Part shown: positions 38,161 through 46,821 of the stretch, piece by piece
Numbering within the stretch: position 1 is the stretch's first letter
Layout of the letters: each line of letters begins with the position of its first letter
NCBI GenBank assembly: GCA_943788405.1
Contig: CALSQD010000002.1
Coordinates: forward strand, 1,023,501-1,087,500
Reading direction: 5' to 3'
From: an uncultured Flavobacteriales bacterium
GTDB taxonomy: Bacteria > Bacteroidota > Bacteroidia > Flavobacteriales > BACL11
DNA length: 64,000 bases
The notes under the pieces: model-generated
What the model saw: only the letters and a program-made list of their open reading frames with translations
Told to the model about the DNA's origin: nothing
Database searches by the model: none
Made by a program: the position numbers and the translations under genes

Positions 38161-40428
38161 ATGGCATTTGATATTGATATGATTAGAAAGGTGTACAAAA
38201 AGTATCCTTCAGCAGTTGAAGCTGCAAGAAAAGCAACAAACAAACCTTTAACACTATCTGAAAAGATTCTTTACACTCACCTTTGGGATGGAAATGCAGA
38301 AACTGCATTTACAAGAGGAGAAGATTATGTAGATTTTGCACCAGACAGAGTAGCTATGCAAGATGCAACTGCACAAATGGCACTTTTACAGTTTATGCAA
38401 GCAGGAAAAGATAAAGTTGCTGTACCATCTACAGCACATGCCGATCATTTAATTCAAGCTAAATTAGGTGCAAGTAAAGATTTACAAGAAGGAATAAACC
38501 AAAACAATGAAGTATTTAACTTTCTAAGTTCTGTTTGTAATAAATACGGAATTGGATTCTGGAAACCAGGAGCAGGAATTATCCATCAAGTAGTTTTAGA
38601 AAATTATGCTTTCCCTGGAGGAATGATGATTGGAACCGATTCACATACAGTAAATGCTGGTGGGTTAGGAATGGTAGCAATTGGTGTCGGTGGTGCTGAT
38701 GCTGTTGATGTAATGGCTGGAATGCCTTGGGAACTAAAATTCCCAAAATTAATTGGAGTAAAACTTACAGGAAATCTTAACGGATGGACTGCACCAAAAG
38801 ATGTAATATTAAAAGTTGCTGGAATTGTATCTGCTAAAGGTGGTACAGGAGCAATTGTTGAATATTTTGGAGAAGGAGCAATTTCATTATCGGCAACAGG
38901 GAAAGGAACTATTTGTAATATGGGTGCTGAAATAGGAGCAACAACCTCAACATTTGGTTATGACGAAAGTATTGAAAGATATTTAAGAGCAACCGATAGA
39001 GATGATGTAGCTGATGCAGCAAATGAAATAAAAGAACACTTAACAGGAGATGCTGAAGTTTATGCAAATCCAGAACAATATTTTGATCAAGTAATTGAGA
39101 TAAATTTAGATGAATTAACTCCTCATTTAAATGGACCTTTTACTCCTGATTTAGCAACTCCAGTTGCAGAGATGCACGATAAAGCAGTTAAAAATGAATG
39201 GCCTATGGATATTGAATGGGCATTAATCGGATCCTGTACTAACTCTTCTTATGAAGATTTAACAAGAGCAGCTTCTATTGTAGAAGATGCTGTAAATAAA
39301 GGATTACAACCAAAAGCAATTCTAGGGATTAATCCAGGATCAGAACAAGTGAGATTTACAGCTGAAAGAGATGGGTTAATTGACACCTTTAATAAATTTG
39401 AGTCTACTAGAATTTTTACAAATGCATGCGGACCATGTATCGGACAATGGGACAGAGAAGGAGCTGAGAAAAAAGAAAAAAACTCTATCGTTCATTCTTT
39501 CAACAGAAACTTTGCAAAGCGTGCTGATGGAAACCCAAATACTCATGCTTTTGTAGGATCACCTGAAATGGTTGCAGCTATAGCAATTTCAGGAAGATTA
39601 GATTTTAACCCTGTAACTGACACGCTTACAAATAAAAATGGTGAAAAAGTTAAATTAGCAGAACCAACAGGACAGGAACTTCCTCCAAACGGATTTGATG
39701 TAGAAGATAACGGATACCAAGCACCTGCAGAAGATGGTAGTGGAATTGAAGTTGTTGTAAGTCCTGAATCTAACAGGTTACAATTATTGACTCCTTTCAA
39801 TCCTTGGAATGGAGAAAATATTATGAGAGCAAAACTATTGATAAAAGCAGAAGGAAAATGTACTACTGACCACATCTCTATGGCAGGACCATGGTTAAGA
39901 TACAGAGGTCATTTGGATAATATTTCGAACAACTGTTTGATTGGTGCTGTAAATGCTTTTGGAGGAAATACTAATGCAGTAGTAAGTCAGATAGATGGAA
40001 AAACAGATGAAGTACCAAATGTAGCAAGAGGATACAAAGCTGCAGGAGTTACATCTATTGTTGTTGGAGATCATAATTACGGAGAAGGTTCATCAAGAGA
40101 ACATGCTGCTATGGAACCAAGACACCTTGGAGTAATGGCTGTTATTGTAAAATCATTTGCTCGTATACACGAAACAAACCTTAAAAAACAAGGTATGTTA
40201 GGACTTACTTTTGCTAACGAATCCGACTATGACTTAATAAAAGAAGATGATACCTTCAACTTTACAGATTTAAATGGATTTGCTGAAGGAAAACAATTAA
40301 CTTTAGAAGTGGTTCATACTGATGGAACAACTAATACTATTATGTTGAACCACACTTACAACCAAGCTCAAATCGATTGGTTTAAAGCAGGATCCGCTCT
40401 TAATTTAATAAGAAAACAGAACGCTTAA
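38161..40428 (+). CDS. acn: Aconitate hydratase
   Basis: 755-aa TCA-cycle enzyme that isomerises citrate to isocitrate with a 4Fe-4S cluster, of the mitochondrial-like aconitase type. Cluster cysteines are in [11 protein letters not shown] and ACGPCIGQW. The swivel domain carries [19 protein letters not shown]. The start [18 protein letters not shown] at 38161 is chosen because the ATG at 38113 lies upstream of the promoter box, and the resulting length suits the type. A strong hairpin terminator follows, so it is probably monocistronic. Confidence 0.97.
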   Translation: MAFDIDMIRKVYKKYPSAVEAARKATNKPLTLSEKILYTHLWDGNAETAFTRGEDYVDFAPDRVAMQDATAQMALLQFMQAGKDKVAVPSTAHADHLIQAKLGASKDLQEGINQNNEVFNFLSSVCNKYGIGFWKPGAGIIHQVVLENYAFPGGMMIGTDSHTVNAGGLGMVAIGVGGADAVDVMAGMPWELKFPKLIGVKLTGNLNGWTAPKDVILKVAGIVSAKGGTGAIVEYFGEGAISLSATGKGTICNMGAEIGATTSTFGYDESIERYLRATDRDDVADAANEIKEHLTGDAEVYANPEQYFDQVIEINLDELTPHLNGPFTPDLATPVAEMHDKAVKNEWPMDIEWALIGSCTNSSYEDLTRAASIVEDAVNKGLQPKAILGINPGSEQVRFTAERDGLIDTFNKFESTRIFTNACGPCIGQWDREGAEKKEKNSIVHSFNRNFAKRADGNPNTHAFVGSPEMVAAIAISGRLDFNPVTDTLTNKNGEKVKLAEPTGQELPPNGFDVEDNGYQAPAEDGSGIEVVVSPESNRLQLLTPFNPWNGENIMRAKLLIKAEGKCTTDHISMAGPWLRYRGHLDNISNNCLIGAVNAFGGNTNAVVSQIDGKTDEVPNVARGYKAAGVTSIVVGDHNYGEGSSREHAAMEPRHLGVMAVIVKSFARIHETNLKKQGMLGLTFANESDYDLIKEDDTFNFTDLNGFAEGKQLTLEVVHTDGTTNTIMLNHTYNQAQIDWFKAGSALNLIRKQNA

Positions 40429-40447
40429 CAGCTAAAAATATAATCAT

Positions 40448-40477
40448 TTAAAAGCCTACTTTTCAGTAGGCTTTTTT
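40448..40477 (+). terminator. Terminator after aconitase (CCTACT-TTTC-AGTAGG type)
   Basis: Perfect ten-pair stem AAAGCCTACT/AGTAGGCTTT (40451-40460 and 40465-40474), loop TTTC, then T-rich tail. The same core recurs after the next gene at 42930-42955. Confidence 0.9.
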
Positions 40478-40529
40478 ATTTCAATTATATAAGGTAAAAA
40501 AATACGAACTATAAGTCATTGATTATTAC

Positions 40530-40537
40530 TATATTTG
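40530..40537 (+). promoter_or_regulatory. -7 promoter box (TATATTTG) for the Omp28-like gene
   Basis: Exact TAnnTTTG match 21 bases before the ATG at 40559. Confidence 0.58.
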
Positions 40538-40558
40538 ACCCATTAATCAATTTCCTAT

Positions 40559-42925
40559 ATGAATAGATTTTTATTTTTTGTACTAAGTATGGTCTTTTCT
40601 TACTCTGTAAGTGCCCAAAACTATTCTGTCAGTTCCTATATTGGGGATGATGACGAATATCTATCAGGGGCATATGAGAATGACATTCTTTATCCTACAA
40701 ATAATTTATCTACTTGGTATGACCTCCCATTTTCTTGGGGTTTTTACGGACAATCTGTTACAGGATATAAAATAGCGCATAGTGGCTATATCACCTTTGA
40801 TAATTCTTCTGGAAACTCCATAGGAACAAACACAAATATCCCTAAAATTAACGGACCCAACAATGCTATTTATGCACTATGGGATAATTTCACAACATCT
40901 ACTATTATTTCAAGACGAACCTATGGAACAAAACCCAACAGAATTCATACAATTAGCTGGAATAGTTTAAATTATCTTGGCGCATCAAATTTATCAGATG
41001 ACATAACTGTTAGCCTTAAATTATATGAAAGTTGTGGAGACTTTGAAGTGATTATAAATCATAGAGATATTGACTCATCATCCATATTTTTTCCAATGAT
41101 TAATGCAACTATAGGTTGTGAAAATTCAAATGGAACAGTAGGAACTGAAATTAGTGGAAGCCCAAACTACATTCCTAGTAACCCAAGCCATAACCCTGCT
41201 TTATTTGAAGTACACAGGTTTACATGGAATACCCCTATTATAAATGATGCCTCATTAATTGGAATAAAAATTGACAATCATTTACCTATTGGCAGCTACA
41301 CACTAAAAGGAACTGTACGAAATGAAGGAAATGCTAACCTAAGTAATTATGACATCAATTACAGTCTTAATGGAGGTGCAGCACAAACAACAACTATTAT
41401 TGAAACAGACACAGTATGGACAGGAGATTTTAAGGTAACCATAAAGACAAAGGATTATGCTCGTGAAATATCTTGGGATATTACTGACACAAATGGGAAT
41501 ATAGTTGCTCAAGGATCAAATTATGCGAACAACAATATTTACCATGTTCCTATTTGTTTGCCAGCAGGAAATTACACATTTAATTGGCATGACTCTTATG
41601 GAGACGGATGGAACGGGGGTAGTTATTCTGTTTTAGATAACAATGGAGTCATTTTAACAGCTGGAGTTCCTAGTAATGGATATGACGGATCAAGTAGTTT
41701 CATTTCTACAGGAAGCTCCTGCAGTTGGTCAATCGCCTCTAACATCAAGAATTCTGACCAATCTATTTGGTCACATCCTATACAAATTGACATTACATCT
41801 CCAGCAGATCAATTTGAATTAAAAGTATGGGTAAGTAATGTAAACGGTCAAACTGACGAAACGGACTATAATGACACTTTAATTGAATACATTACAGGTA
41901 TTGAAAATAATAGTGCTAACAAAAAAGTACTAATGGAAAAGTGGACAGGAACATGGTGCGGCTACTGCATTGATGGTGCTGTTATTATGAATAATATGAT
42001 TGCACAACACGGAAGCAATCTCATTCCAATTGCACTTCATCATGGAGATGGAATGGAGTTTTCTGATTCACTAAGATCAGCATTTTGTGCAACTTCTTTT
42101 CCGAAAGCTTTAATTGATAGGAAAGATTTTTCCTCAACTTATAATTACGATAAAGAATCTGAAGGTAGAGGAAACTGGGACTCATTAATAACAAGTCAGC
42201 TTTCCGATTTTACCCCAGTAGATATTACAATTAATCATACTTGGGACTCAATTTCCAGAACAATAACTGCATCTGTAATTGTAAATTATACCGACAATTC
42301 TGCTGGAGATGCTCGCATTTCATTAATGATAATTGAAGATAGTGTAACAGGAACTACTTCAAATTACAACCAATCAAATGCTTACAACAATACCCCTGGC
42401 CATCCTTATTTTGGAGCAGGTAATACTGTTTCAGGCTTCATCCACAGGAATGTACTTAGGGATTACTCAACAGGAGGTGCCTTTGGTGTTGACAACCTTA
42501 TTCCACATATTGTAAGTGCTGGAGGAAATTTTCAATATACATTCAAATATACTTTGCCCAGTACTTTTGATGAAAAACAAATTTCTTTAGTTGCTGCTGT
42601 AGTAAAATATATGGAGGGGAATGATGCTGGATATGTAAGCGTAAGAGGACAAAGAGAAATTTACAATGCTGAGCAAGTTAAATTAATAAAACCAAGTACA
42701 ATTCCACCTTTAGGTATTGATGATAATAAAACTGAATTTCAAATTTTCCCTAACCCTACAAATAGTTTAGTTTATTTTTCAGAAAATATTGAATACAAAC
42801 TATTCAATGTAGTAGGAACTTTAATCAAACAAGGCAAAGGCAATAGCATTGATTTATCCTTACTTTCAAATGGAGTTTACATTTTAGAAAGTGAATATAG
42901 TAGAACAAAAATTATTAAAGAATAA
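40559..42925 (+). CDS. T9SS type A secreted protein with Omp28-like thioredoxin-fold domain
   Basis: 788-aa exported protein: signal peptide (MNRFLFFVLSMVFSYSVSAQ), a large beta-rich N-terminal domain (YDLPFSWGFYGQSVTGYKI, nidogen-like in style), a DSYGDGWNGGSY segment near residue 350, an Omp28-related domain at about 455-700 opening with MEKWTGTWCGYCIDG, and a type A sorting tail (FQIFPNPTNSLVYFSEN to KIIKE). The CGYC motif is a thioredoxin-type CxxC, so a disulphide or redox role at the surface is possible. Own promoter and terminator, so a single-gene unit. Confidence 0.88.
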   Translation: MNRFLFFVLSMVFSYSVSAQNYSVSSYIGDDDEYLSGAYENDILYPTNNLSTWYDLPFSWGFYGQSVTGYKIAHSGYITFDNSSGNSIGTNTNIPKINGPNNAIYALWDNFTTSTIISRRTYGTKPNRIHTISWNSLNYLGASNLSDDITVSLKLYESCGDFEVIINHRDIDSSSIFFPMINATIGCENSNGTVGTEISGSPNYIPSNPSHNPALFEVHRFTWNTPIINDASLIGIKIDNHLPIGSYTLKGTVRNEGNANLSNYDINYSLNGGAAQTTTIIETDTVWTGDFKVTIKTKDYAREISWDITDTNGNIVAQGSNYANNNIYHVPICLPAGNYTFNWHDSYGDGWNGGSYSVLDNNGVILTAGVPSNGYDGSSSFISTGSSCSWSIASNIKNSDQSIWSHPIQIDITSPADQFELKVWVSNVNGQTDETDYNDTLIEYITGIENNSANKKVLMEKWTGTWCGYCIDGAVIMNNMIAQHGSNLIPIALHHGDGMEFSDSLRSAFCATSFPKALIDRKDFSSTYNYDKESEGRGNWDSLITSQLSDFTPVDITINHTWDSISRTITASVIVNYTDNSAGDARISLMIIEDSVTGTTSNYNQSNAYNNTPGHPYFGAGNTVSGFIHRNVLRDYSTGGAFGVDNLIPHIVSAGGNFQYTFKYTLPSTFDEKQISLVAAVVKYMEGNDAGYVSVRGQREIYNAEQVKLIKPSTIPPLGIDDNKTEFQIFPNPTNSLVYFSENIEYKLFNVVGTLIKQGKGNSIDLSLLSNGVYILESEYSRTKIIKE

Positions 42926-42929
42926 ATAA

Positions 42930-42955
42930 AAAACCTACTTTTCAGTAGGCTTTTT
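42930..42955. terminator. Bidirectional terminator between Omp28-like and SulP genes
   Basis: Stem CCTACT/AGTAGG (42934-42939 and 42944-42949), loop TTTC, A-run on the left and T-run on the right, placed between convergent genes. The core is the same as in the terminator at 40448-40477. Confidence 0.82.
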
Positions 42956-42959
42956 ATGT

Positions 42960-44549
42960 TTATATTTTTGCTAAAGCCTGTCTATAATTATCAATAGCAA
43001 CAAAATAATCAGGATCCTCTAATACATTCACATCACAGATTTTTTCTGCCCTTTTAATCAGCTTCACACAATCAGCTGAAAGGTGTCTCAAATGTATCGT
43101 CTTACCATTTTTTTGATAACGCTCTGCTAATTTATTTAAAGCCTCAATAGCTGATTGATCCACCACCCTACTTTCTGCAAAATCAACTACAACTTCTTTA
43201 GGGTCATTCTTTACATCAAACTTTGAGTTGAATAACTCTATAGACCCAAAAAATACAGGACCAAATAATTCGTAATGTTTTATTCCATGCTCATCCGTAT
43301 GCTTTCTTGCTCTAATCATTAAGGCATTTTCCCAAGCAAAAACTAATGCTGAGACAATTACTCCTGAAATGACTGCAATTGCTAAATCAAAAACTACAGT
43401 TAATATAGTAACCAAAGCAATCACCAACACATCAGAAAGAGGTACTTTATTCCAAATTTTGAATGTATTCCAAGCAAAAGTTCCAATCACTACCATGAAC
43501 ATAACCCCAACTAAAGCAGCAATAGGAATCATTTCAATATAAGTAGAAGTAAACAAGATAAAAGCCAATAAAGCCAATGCAGCAGTTATTCCTGAAAGCC
43601 TTCCTCTACCTCCTGATTTGATATTGATAATTGATTGACCAATCATAGCACAACCTCCCATTCCTCCAAAGAAACCATTCAAAATATTAGCCCCACCTTG
43701 AGCAATACATTCTTTATTTCCATTACCATGAGTCTCTGTTAGCTCATCAATCAAATTAAGAGTCATTAAGGATTCTATTAAACCAATTGCCGCCAAGATT
43801 AATGCATAAGGAGTAATAAAACCTAAAGTTTCTAAATTCAATGATATAATAGGTACATTAAAGGTTGGTAGTCCTGCTTTTATCCCTTCTCCTCCCCCAG
43901 CTATAATAAACGATTTTACGGTTTGAGTATCAATATCTCCAAATATAACAATTAGAGAAACCACAATAATAGCAGCTAAGGCATCAGGAACTTTTTTAGT
44001 GATTTTTGGTAAAACAATCATAATCCCCATAGTTAAAGCAACTAAACCTAACATGGTAAACATTGCCCCACCTTCAAGCCACTCTCCTCCTGATTGGAAC
44101 ATTCCTAATTGAGAGGTAAAGATTACAATTGCCAAACCATTTACAAACCCCATCATTACTGAATGAGGAATCATTCTTACAAATTTCCCCATTTTTAATA
44201 CTCCTGCTAAAACTTGAAATATTCCTGCAAGGATTAAAGTTGCAAAAAGAAATTGAAGTCCCATCATTGCTCCATCAGGCCCCATTGCATTTCCTTCTCT
44301 AATTAAATGTACCATCACAACTGCTAAAGCTCCTGTAGCTCCTGAAATCATCCCTGGCCTACCACCAAAAATAGCAGTAACTAATCCCATCATAAATGCA
44401 CCATACAAACCAATAATAGGTGATATTCCCGCTACAAATGCAAAAGCTACTGCTTCAGGAACTAAGGCTAAAGCGACAGTTAAACCTGATAACATATCAT
44501 CTTTTATACTTCCATTGCTTGGGGTAATAAACTTAAATGCTGATTTCAT
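42960..44549 (-). CDS. SulP family inorganic anion transporter with STAS domain
   Basis: 529-aa membrane transporter. About 10-12 helices include the SulP-typical start DMLSGLTVALALVPEAVAFAF and the GGMGGCAMIGQSIINIKSGGRGRLSG segment. A cytoplasmic STAS domain follows at about 440-520 (VVVDFAESRVVDQSAIEAL). Members carry sulfate, bicarbonate or other anions; the substrate here cannot be told. It stands alone, separated from doxX by a strong terminator, so it needs its own promoter in 44550-44615, where I see only an imperfect box. Confidence 0.93.
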   Translation of the reverse strand: MKSAFKFITPSNGSIKDDMLSGLTVALALVPEAVAFAFVAGISPIIGLYGAFMMGLVTAIFGGRPGMISGATGALAVVMVHLIREGNAMGPDGAMMGLQFLFATLILAGIFQVLAGVLKMGKFVRMIPHSVMMGFVNGLAIVIFTSQLGMFQSGGEWLEGGAMFTMLGLVALTMGIMIVLPKITKKVPDALAAIIVVSLIVIFGDIDTQTVKSFIIAGGGEGIKAGLPTFNVPIISLNLETLGFITPYALILAAIGLIESLMTLNLIDELTETHGNGNKECIAQGGANILNGFFGGMGGCAMIGQSIINIKSGGRGRLSGITAALALLAFILFTSTYIEMIPIAALVGVMFMVVIGTFAWNTFKIWNKVPLSDVLVIALVTILTVVFDLAIAVISGVIVSALVFAWENALMIRARKHTDEHGIKHYELFGPVFFGSIELFNSKFDVKNDPKEVVVDFAESRVVDQSAIEALNKLAERYQKNGKTIHLRHLSADCVKLIKRAEKICDVNVLEDPDYFVAIDNYRQALAKI

Positions 44550-44615
44550 AATCTATATTTTTTTGAGGGCGCGAAAATAAGGAATACTAACAAGCTAATG
44601 CTTAGAATTTTGCAT

Positions 44616-44648
44616 AAAAAAATCCCACTCAATTGAGTGGGATTTTTT
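44616..44648. terminator. Bidirectional terminator between SulP and doxX genes
   Basis: Nearly perfect long palindrome: A-run plus TCCCACTC, loop AATT, GAGTGGGA plus T-run (arms 44616-44630 and 44635-44648). It would end the marR-doxX transcript on the minus strand. Confidence 0.9.
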
Positions 44649-44664
44649 AAATTAAATGAGACTA

Positions 44665-45039
44665 TTAATCAATTAAGCCTGAAAACTTATCTTTATTTTC
44701 TATTAGAATCCAAGTATTGATTAACAATAGGATTAAACCCATTACAAATCCTGCTGGATCCAAAACAGTATGTATCAAAAAAATATTTACTGTTACAGGC
44801 ATCATCAACACAGCTCCTAAAGCATTGTACTTTTTGGTAATAATTAAACCCCCAGCCAATAGCTCAACCACAGCAACTAAAGGAAACATATAAACGCTTG
44901 CTGCAAAAGCACCCATTAAATTCCCTGCTGCTTCTGCCATTTCAGGCATTGGCATATAGCCTAAAAATTTGTTTAGTCCTGAGTTTACCATCATGAGTCC
45001 GAATAAAATACGAACTCCCATAAAAATTTTGTTTTTCAT
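44665..45039 (-). CDS. DoxX-like membrane protein
   Basis: 124-aa four-helix membrane protein. MKNKIFMGVRILFGLMMVNS and GLNKFLGYMPMPEM, then LVAVVELLAGGLII and a final pair of helices, match the DoxX/DoxD-like family, linked in some bacteria to thiol or quinone-dependent redox. The start is set at the ATG at 45039: longer readings run back into the marR coding end, while this ATG lies seven bases after the marR stop. Co-transcribed with marR. Confidence 0.85.
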   Translation of the reverse strand: MKNKIFMGVRILFGLMMVNSGLNKFLGYMPMPEMAEAAGNLMGAFAASVYMFPLVAVVELLAGGLIITKKYNALGAVLMMPVTVNIFLIHTVLDPAGFVMGLILLLINTWILIENKDKFSGLID

Positions 45040-45046
45040 AATATAA

Positions 45047-45511
45047 TTAAATTTGGTTAATAATTCTAAATTTATCAAGGATACGGCTTGCTATTTTAGC
45101 CTCCTCCTCTGTTATTGCATTTTTCATTTCCACTTTCAACCCATCAAAACATTCATCAATTTTCCCCAACAAATCAAGTCCTTTATTTGTAATTGTCAAT
45201 TCTACTCTTCTTCTATCCTTAGGACAAATAATGCGTTCAATAAGCCCTTTCGCCAACAGCTTATCCACTAGGCGTGACACATTGGAGGTGCTATCCAACA
45301 TCCTACCGTGTATATCCTTTACTGAAATTGGGTTTCCTTTCTGGCCTCTCAAAATTCTCAACACATTAAACTGTTGAGTTGTAATTGAAAATTGTTTCAG
45401 CATTCTGTTATTGGATAAAGTAAACTGATTACCCGTATACACTATGTTGATTAACAACCTTTGTTGTTCGGATTGAAAACTCCCTTGCTGTATTTCTTCT
45501 TCTATTTTCAT
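45047..45511 (-). CDS. MarR family transcriptional regulator
   Basis: 154-aa winged-helix repressor. ITTQQFNVLRILRGQ begins the DNA-binding domain, LDSTSNVSRLVDKLLAKGLIER is the recognition helix and following segment, and CPKDRRRVELTITNKG is the wing with the conserved D-x-R. The start is the ATG at 45511; a TTG six bases upstream is in frame but weaker. It is first in a marR-doxX operon and faces a membrane-protein gene across a palindromic candidate operator (45539-45567). The ligand is unknown. Confidence 0.92.
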   Translation of the reverse strand: MKIEEEIQQGSFQSEQQRLLINIVYTGNQFTLSNNRMLKQFSITTQQFNVLRILRGQKGNPISVKDIHGRMLDSTSNVSRLVDKLLAKGLIERIICPKDRRRVELTITNKGLDLLGKIDECFDGLKVEMKNAITEEEAKIASRILDKFRIINQI

Positions 45512-45530
45512 AATCAATAATTTGATGACG

Positions 45531-45538
45531 CAAATATA
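45531..45538 (-). promoter_or_regulatory. -7 promoter box (TATATTTG) for marR-doxX
   Basis: Exact TAnnTTTG match on the minus strand, 19 bases before the marR ATG. The palindromic operator lies directly upstream, at the expected -33 position. Confidence 0.62.
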
Positions 45539-45567
45539 TGTAATTACATTTAATGTAGATACATTAA
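45539..45567. promoter_or_regulatory. Candidate MarR operator: two adjacent palindromes
   Basis: TGTAATTACA at 45539-45548 is a perfect ten-base palindrome. TTAATGTA-GA-TACATTAA at 45550-45567 has perfect eight-base arms and a two-base spacer, a usual MarR site form. Both sit between the divergent marR and 45635 genes and overlap the -33 region of the marR promoter. Confidence 0.6.
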
Positions 45568-45605
45568 TTACAAAAACTTTTAATTACTAGATATAAATAT
45601 TTTAT

Positions 45606-45613
45606 TATCTTTA
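45606..45613 (+). promoter_or_regulatory. Imperfect -7 box (TATCTTTA) for the 45635 gene
   Basis: Seven of eight bases fit when the fixed positions of TAnnTTTG are compared (final G is A), 21 bases before the ATG at 45635. A weak box would suit a regulated promoter. Confidence 0.35.
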
Positions 45614-45634
45614 CAGAAATTAAACTAAATCATT

Positions 45635-46021
45635 ATGGAAGCAAGTATTTTCTTTCTCAAATTTTATGGCTATTTCTTCTTTTTATTTTCTGGAGCACTA
45701 CTTATTAGCAAAAAGGGGATGGAAGCAATGATAACAGCATCTAAGGATGAAACCCATGTAATGTTTACAGGAATGTTATCTTTATTTATTGGCTTACCAG
45801 TCATCATCTTGCACAATATTTGGACTTTGGATATATTGGGTTTTGTAACCTTTATCGGTTGGATGTCAGTTATAAAAGGAGTGGTTCGTATTGCATTTCC
45901 TAGTTTTGTAGTCCAAAAAATGGAGCGCTATAAAAATAGCGAATCAAAAGTATGGCTTATTATAGCTGTATTGATTGGAGCAGGATTAATGTATTGTGGA
46001 TACTACCCTTATTGGTGCTAA
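45635..46021 (+). CDS. Four-helix membrane protein divergent from marR
   Basis: I do not recognise the family. The 128-aa product has four predicted membrane helices (FFLKFYGYFFFLFSGALLI, VMFTGMLSLFIGLPVIIL, ILGFVTFIGWMSVIKGVV, VWLIIAVLIGAGLMYCGYY) with short loops and a Cys at the very end. It shares the palindromic operator region with marR, so it is likely a target of that repressor, like DoxX. Its stop is TAATG, overlapping an ATG that begins a 20-base copy of the start of the gene at 46344. Confidence 0.8.
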   Translation: MEASIFFLKFYGYFFFLFSGALLISKKGMEAMITASKDETHVMFTGMLSLFIGLPVIILHNIWTLDILGFVTFIGWMSVIKGVVRIAFPSFVVQKMERYKNSESKVWLIIAVLIGAGLMYCGYYPYWC

Positions 46022-46053
46022 TGCTCAGAAAAATTGCACGAAATGATTATTGA
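46021..46053 (+). pseudogene. Truncated duplicate of the start of the downstream membrane-protein gene
   Basis: An ATG overlapping the preceding stop opens MLRKIARNDY and then TGA. The first 20 bases (46021-46040) are identical to 46344-46363, the start of the next membrane-protein gene. It looks like the original gene start, cut off by what now lies at 46041-46343. Confidence 0.6.
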
Positions 46054-46089
46054 ATTATCTTTTACTACTTGTCATTCTTTTGTGTAAAT

Positions 46090-46265
46090 GACTGCTTGCA
46101 GATGATTTCACACTCTTTACCTTTCGTATCTGACTCTTACAAAACTATATCTGACTGCCTGTAGAAGATTTCGCACTCTTTCTGTTGCGTAACTGACTCC
46201 CAAATAAATGTACCGCACTCTTTCTGTTGCGTAACTGAGTGTCAGTAGAGGATTCCGCACTCTAC
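46090..46265. repeat. Degenerate tandem repeats of about 60 bases
   Basis: Unit starts at 46090 and 46153 share GACTGC(C/T)TG(C/T)AGA-GATTTC(A/G)CACTCTTT. A 25-base block beginning CGCACTCTTTCTGTTGCG is identical at 46172-46196 and 46214-46238, and GATTCCGCACTCTAC recurs at 46251-46265. All frames contain stops, so it is non-coding. Confidence 0.7.
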
Positions 46266-46325
46266 ATTTTTTATGAAACATAATTTAATAAAGAATTTAA
46301 AGGCAAAAAATTATGTTGAAAATCT

Positions 46326-46333
46326 TATATTTG
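46326..46333 (+). promoter_or_regulatory. -7 promoter box (TATATTTG) for the small membrane-protein cassette
   Basis: Exact TAnnTTTG match four bases before the ATG at 46338 and ten before the ATG at 46344. The transcript should start at about 46339, so the mRNA would be leaderless or have a leader of a few bases. Confidence 0.6.
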
Positions 46334-46337
46334 ACAA

Positions 46338-46685
46338 ATGAAAATGCTCAGAAAAATTGCACGCACATTATTATTAGCAATCACAACTATTGTTTTTGTA
46401 TTTGCTTTGGTTTCTGGATCTGAGAGTTATGGAGGAGGTTTAATTGGAATAATTAAAAATTCTTCAAATGCCTTTCCTTGGCTTTTACTTTTTGCACTTA
46501 ATTATCTAGCATGGAAACGCGAATTAGTAGGAGGCTCAACTATAGCTGTTTTTGGTTTAATGATTAGCTGGTTTTTCAACTTTAGCGGTGGAAGATTCGA
46601 TATTATTGTATTTGCTATGACAAGCCTTATAACCATTTTAGGATTTATTTTTATCTATTTGGGAATCAATAAAAATGATGAATAA
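46338..46685 (+). CDS. Small four-helix membrane protein
   Basis: Family not recognised. 115 aa, with four predicted helices (TLLLAITTIVFVFALVSG, AFPWLLLFALNYLAW, STIAVFGLMISWFFNF, IIVFAMTSLITILGFIFIYL). Two in-frame ATGs are possible: 46338 and 46344. The second is more likely, because the predicted transcript starts at about 46339 and because the 20-base duplicate at 46021 begins with the same ATG. The end overlaps the next small gene by 11 bases. Confidence 0.75.
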   Translation: MKMLRKIARTLLLAITTIVFVFALVSGSESYGGGLIGIIKNSSNAFPWLLLFALNYLAWKRELVGGSTIAVFGLMISWFFNFSGGRFDIIVFAMTSLITILGFIFIYLGINKNDE

Positions 46686-46821
46686 TATTTTTACTTCTAT
46701 CGTAATACCATTCGGGAATTTAACAGGATTTTCTATAGAAAGTATAGGAATAGGAATTGTTTTGGTAATTATTTTATATTTTACCTTATATCAGAATAAA
46801 GAAAAAGATAATGAACAATAA
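46675..46821 (+). CDS. 48-aa single-helix membrane peptide
   Basis: A short frame beginning MMNNIFTSIVIPFGNLTG, with one hydrophobic helix (IGIGIVLVIILYFTLY) and a charged tail QNKEKDNEQ. It overlaps the gene before by 11 bases and the gene after by 11 bases, the arrangement of a translationally coupled middle gene, which is the main argument that it is real. The ATG at 46678 is an alternative start. No known family. Confidence 0.6.
   Translation: MMNNIFTSIVIPFGNLTGFSIESIGIGIVLVIILYFTLYQNKEKDNEQ

Larger units (their letters stand above)
46022..46337. other. 316-base intergenic segment, repeat-rich
   Basis: No complete gene. The segment starts inside the 20-base duplicate (46021-46040), holds degenerate tandem repeats at 46090-46265 (listed separately), then an AT-rich tail with an exact -7 box at 46326-46333. 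No transposase and no terminal inverted repeats were seen. Confidence 0.7.

Noticed and set aside
46090..46265. CRISPR array
   Set aside because: Repeats are imperfect, irregularly spaced and only two or three in number; no cas genes.
46041..46343. Insertion sequence or MITE
   Set aside because: No transposase, no terminal inverted repeats, and a 20-base direct repeat is unusually long for a target duplication; kept only as insertion-like.
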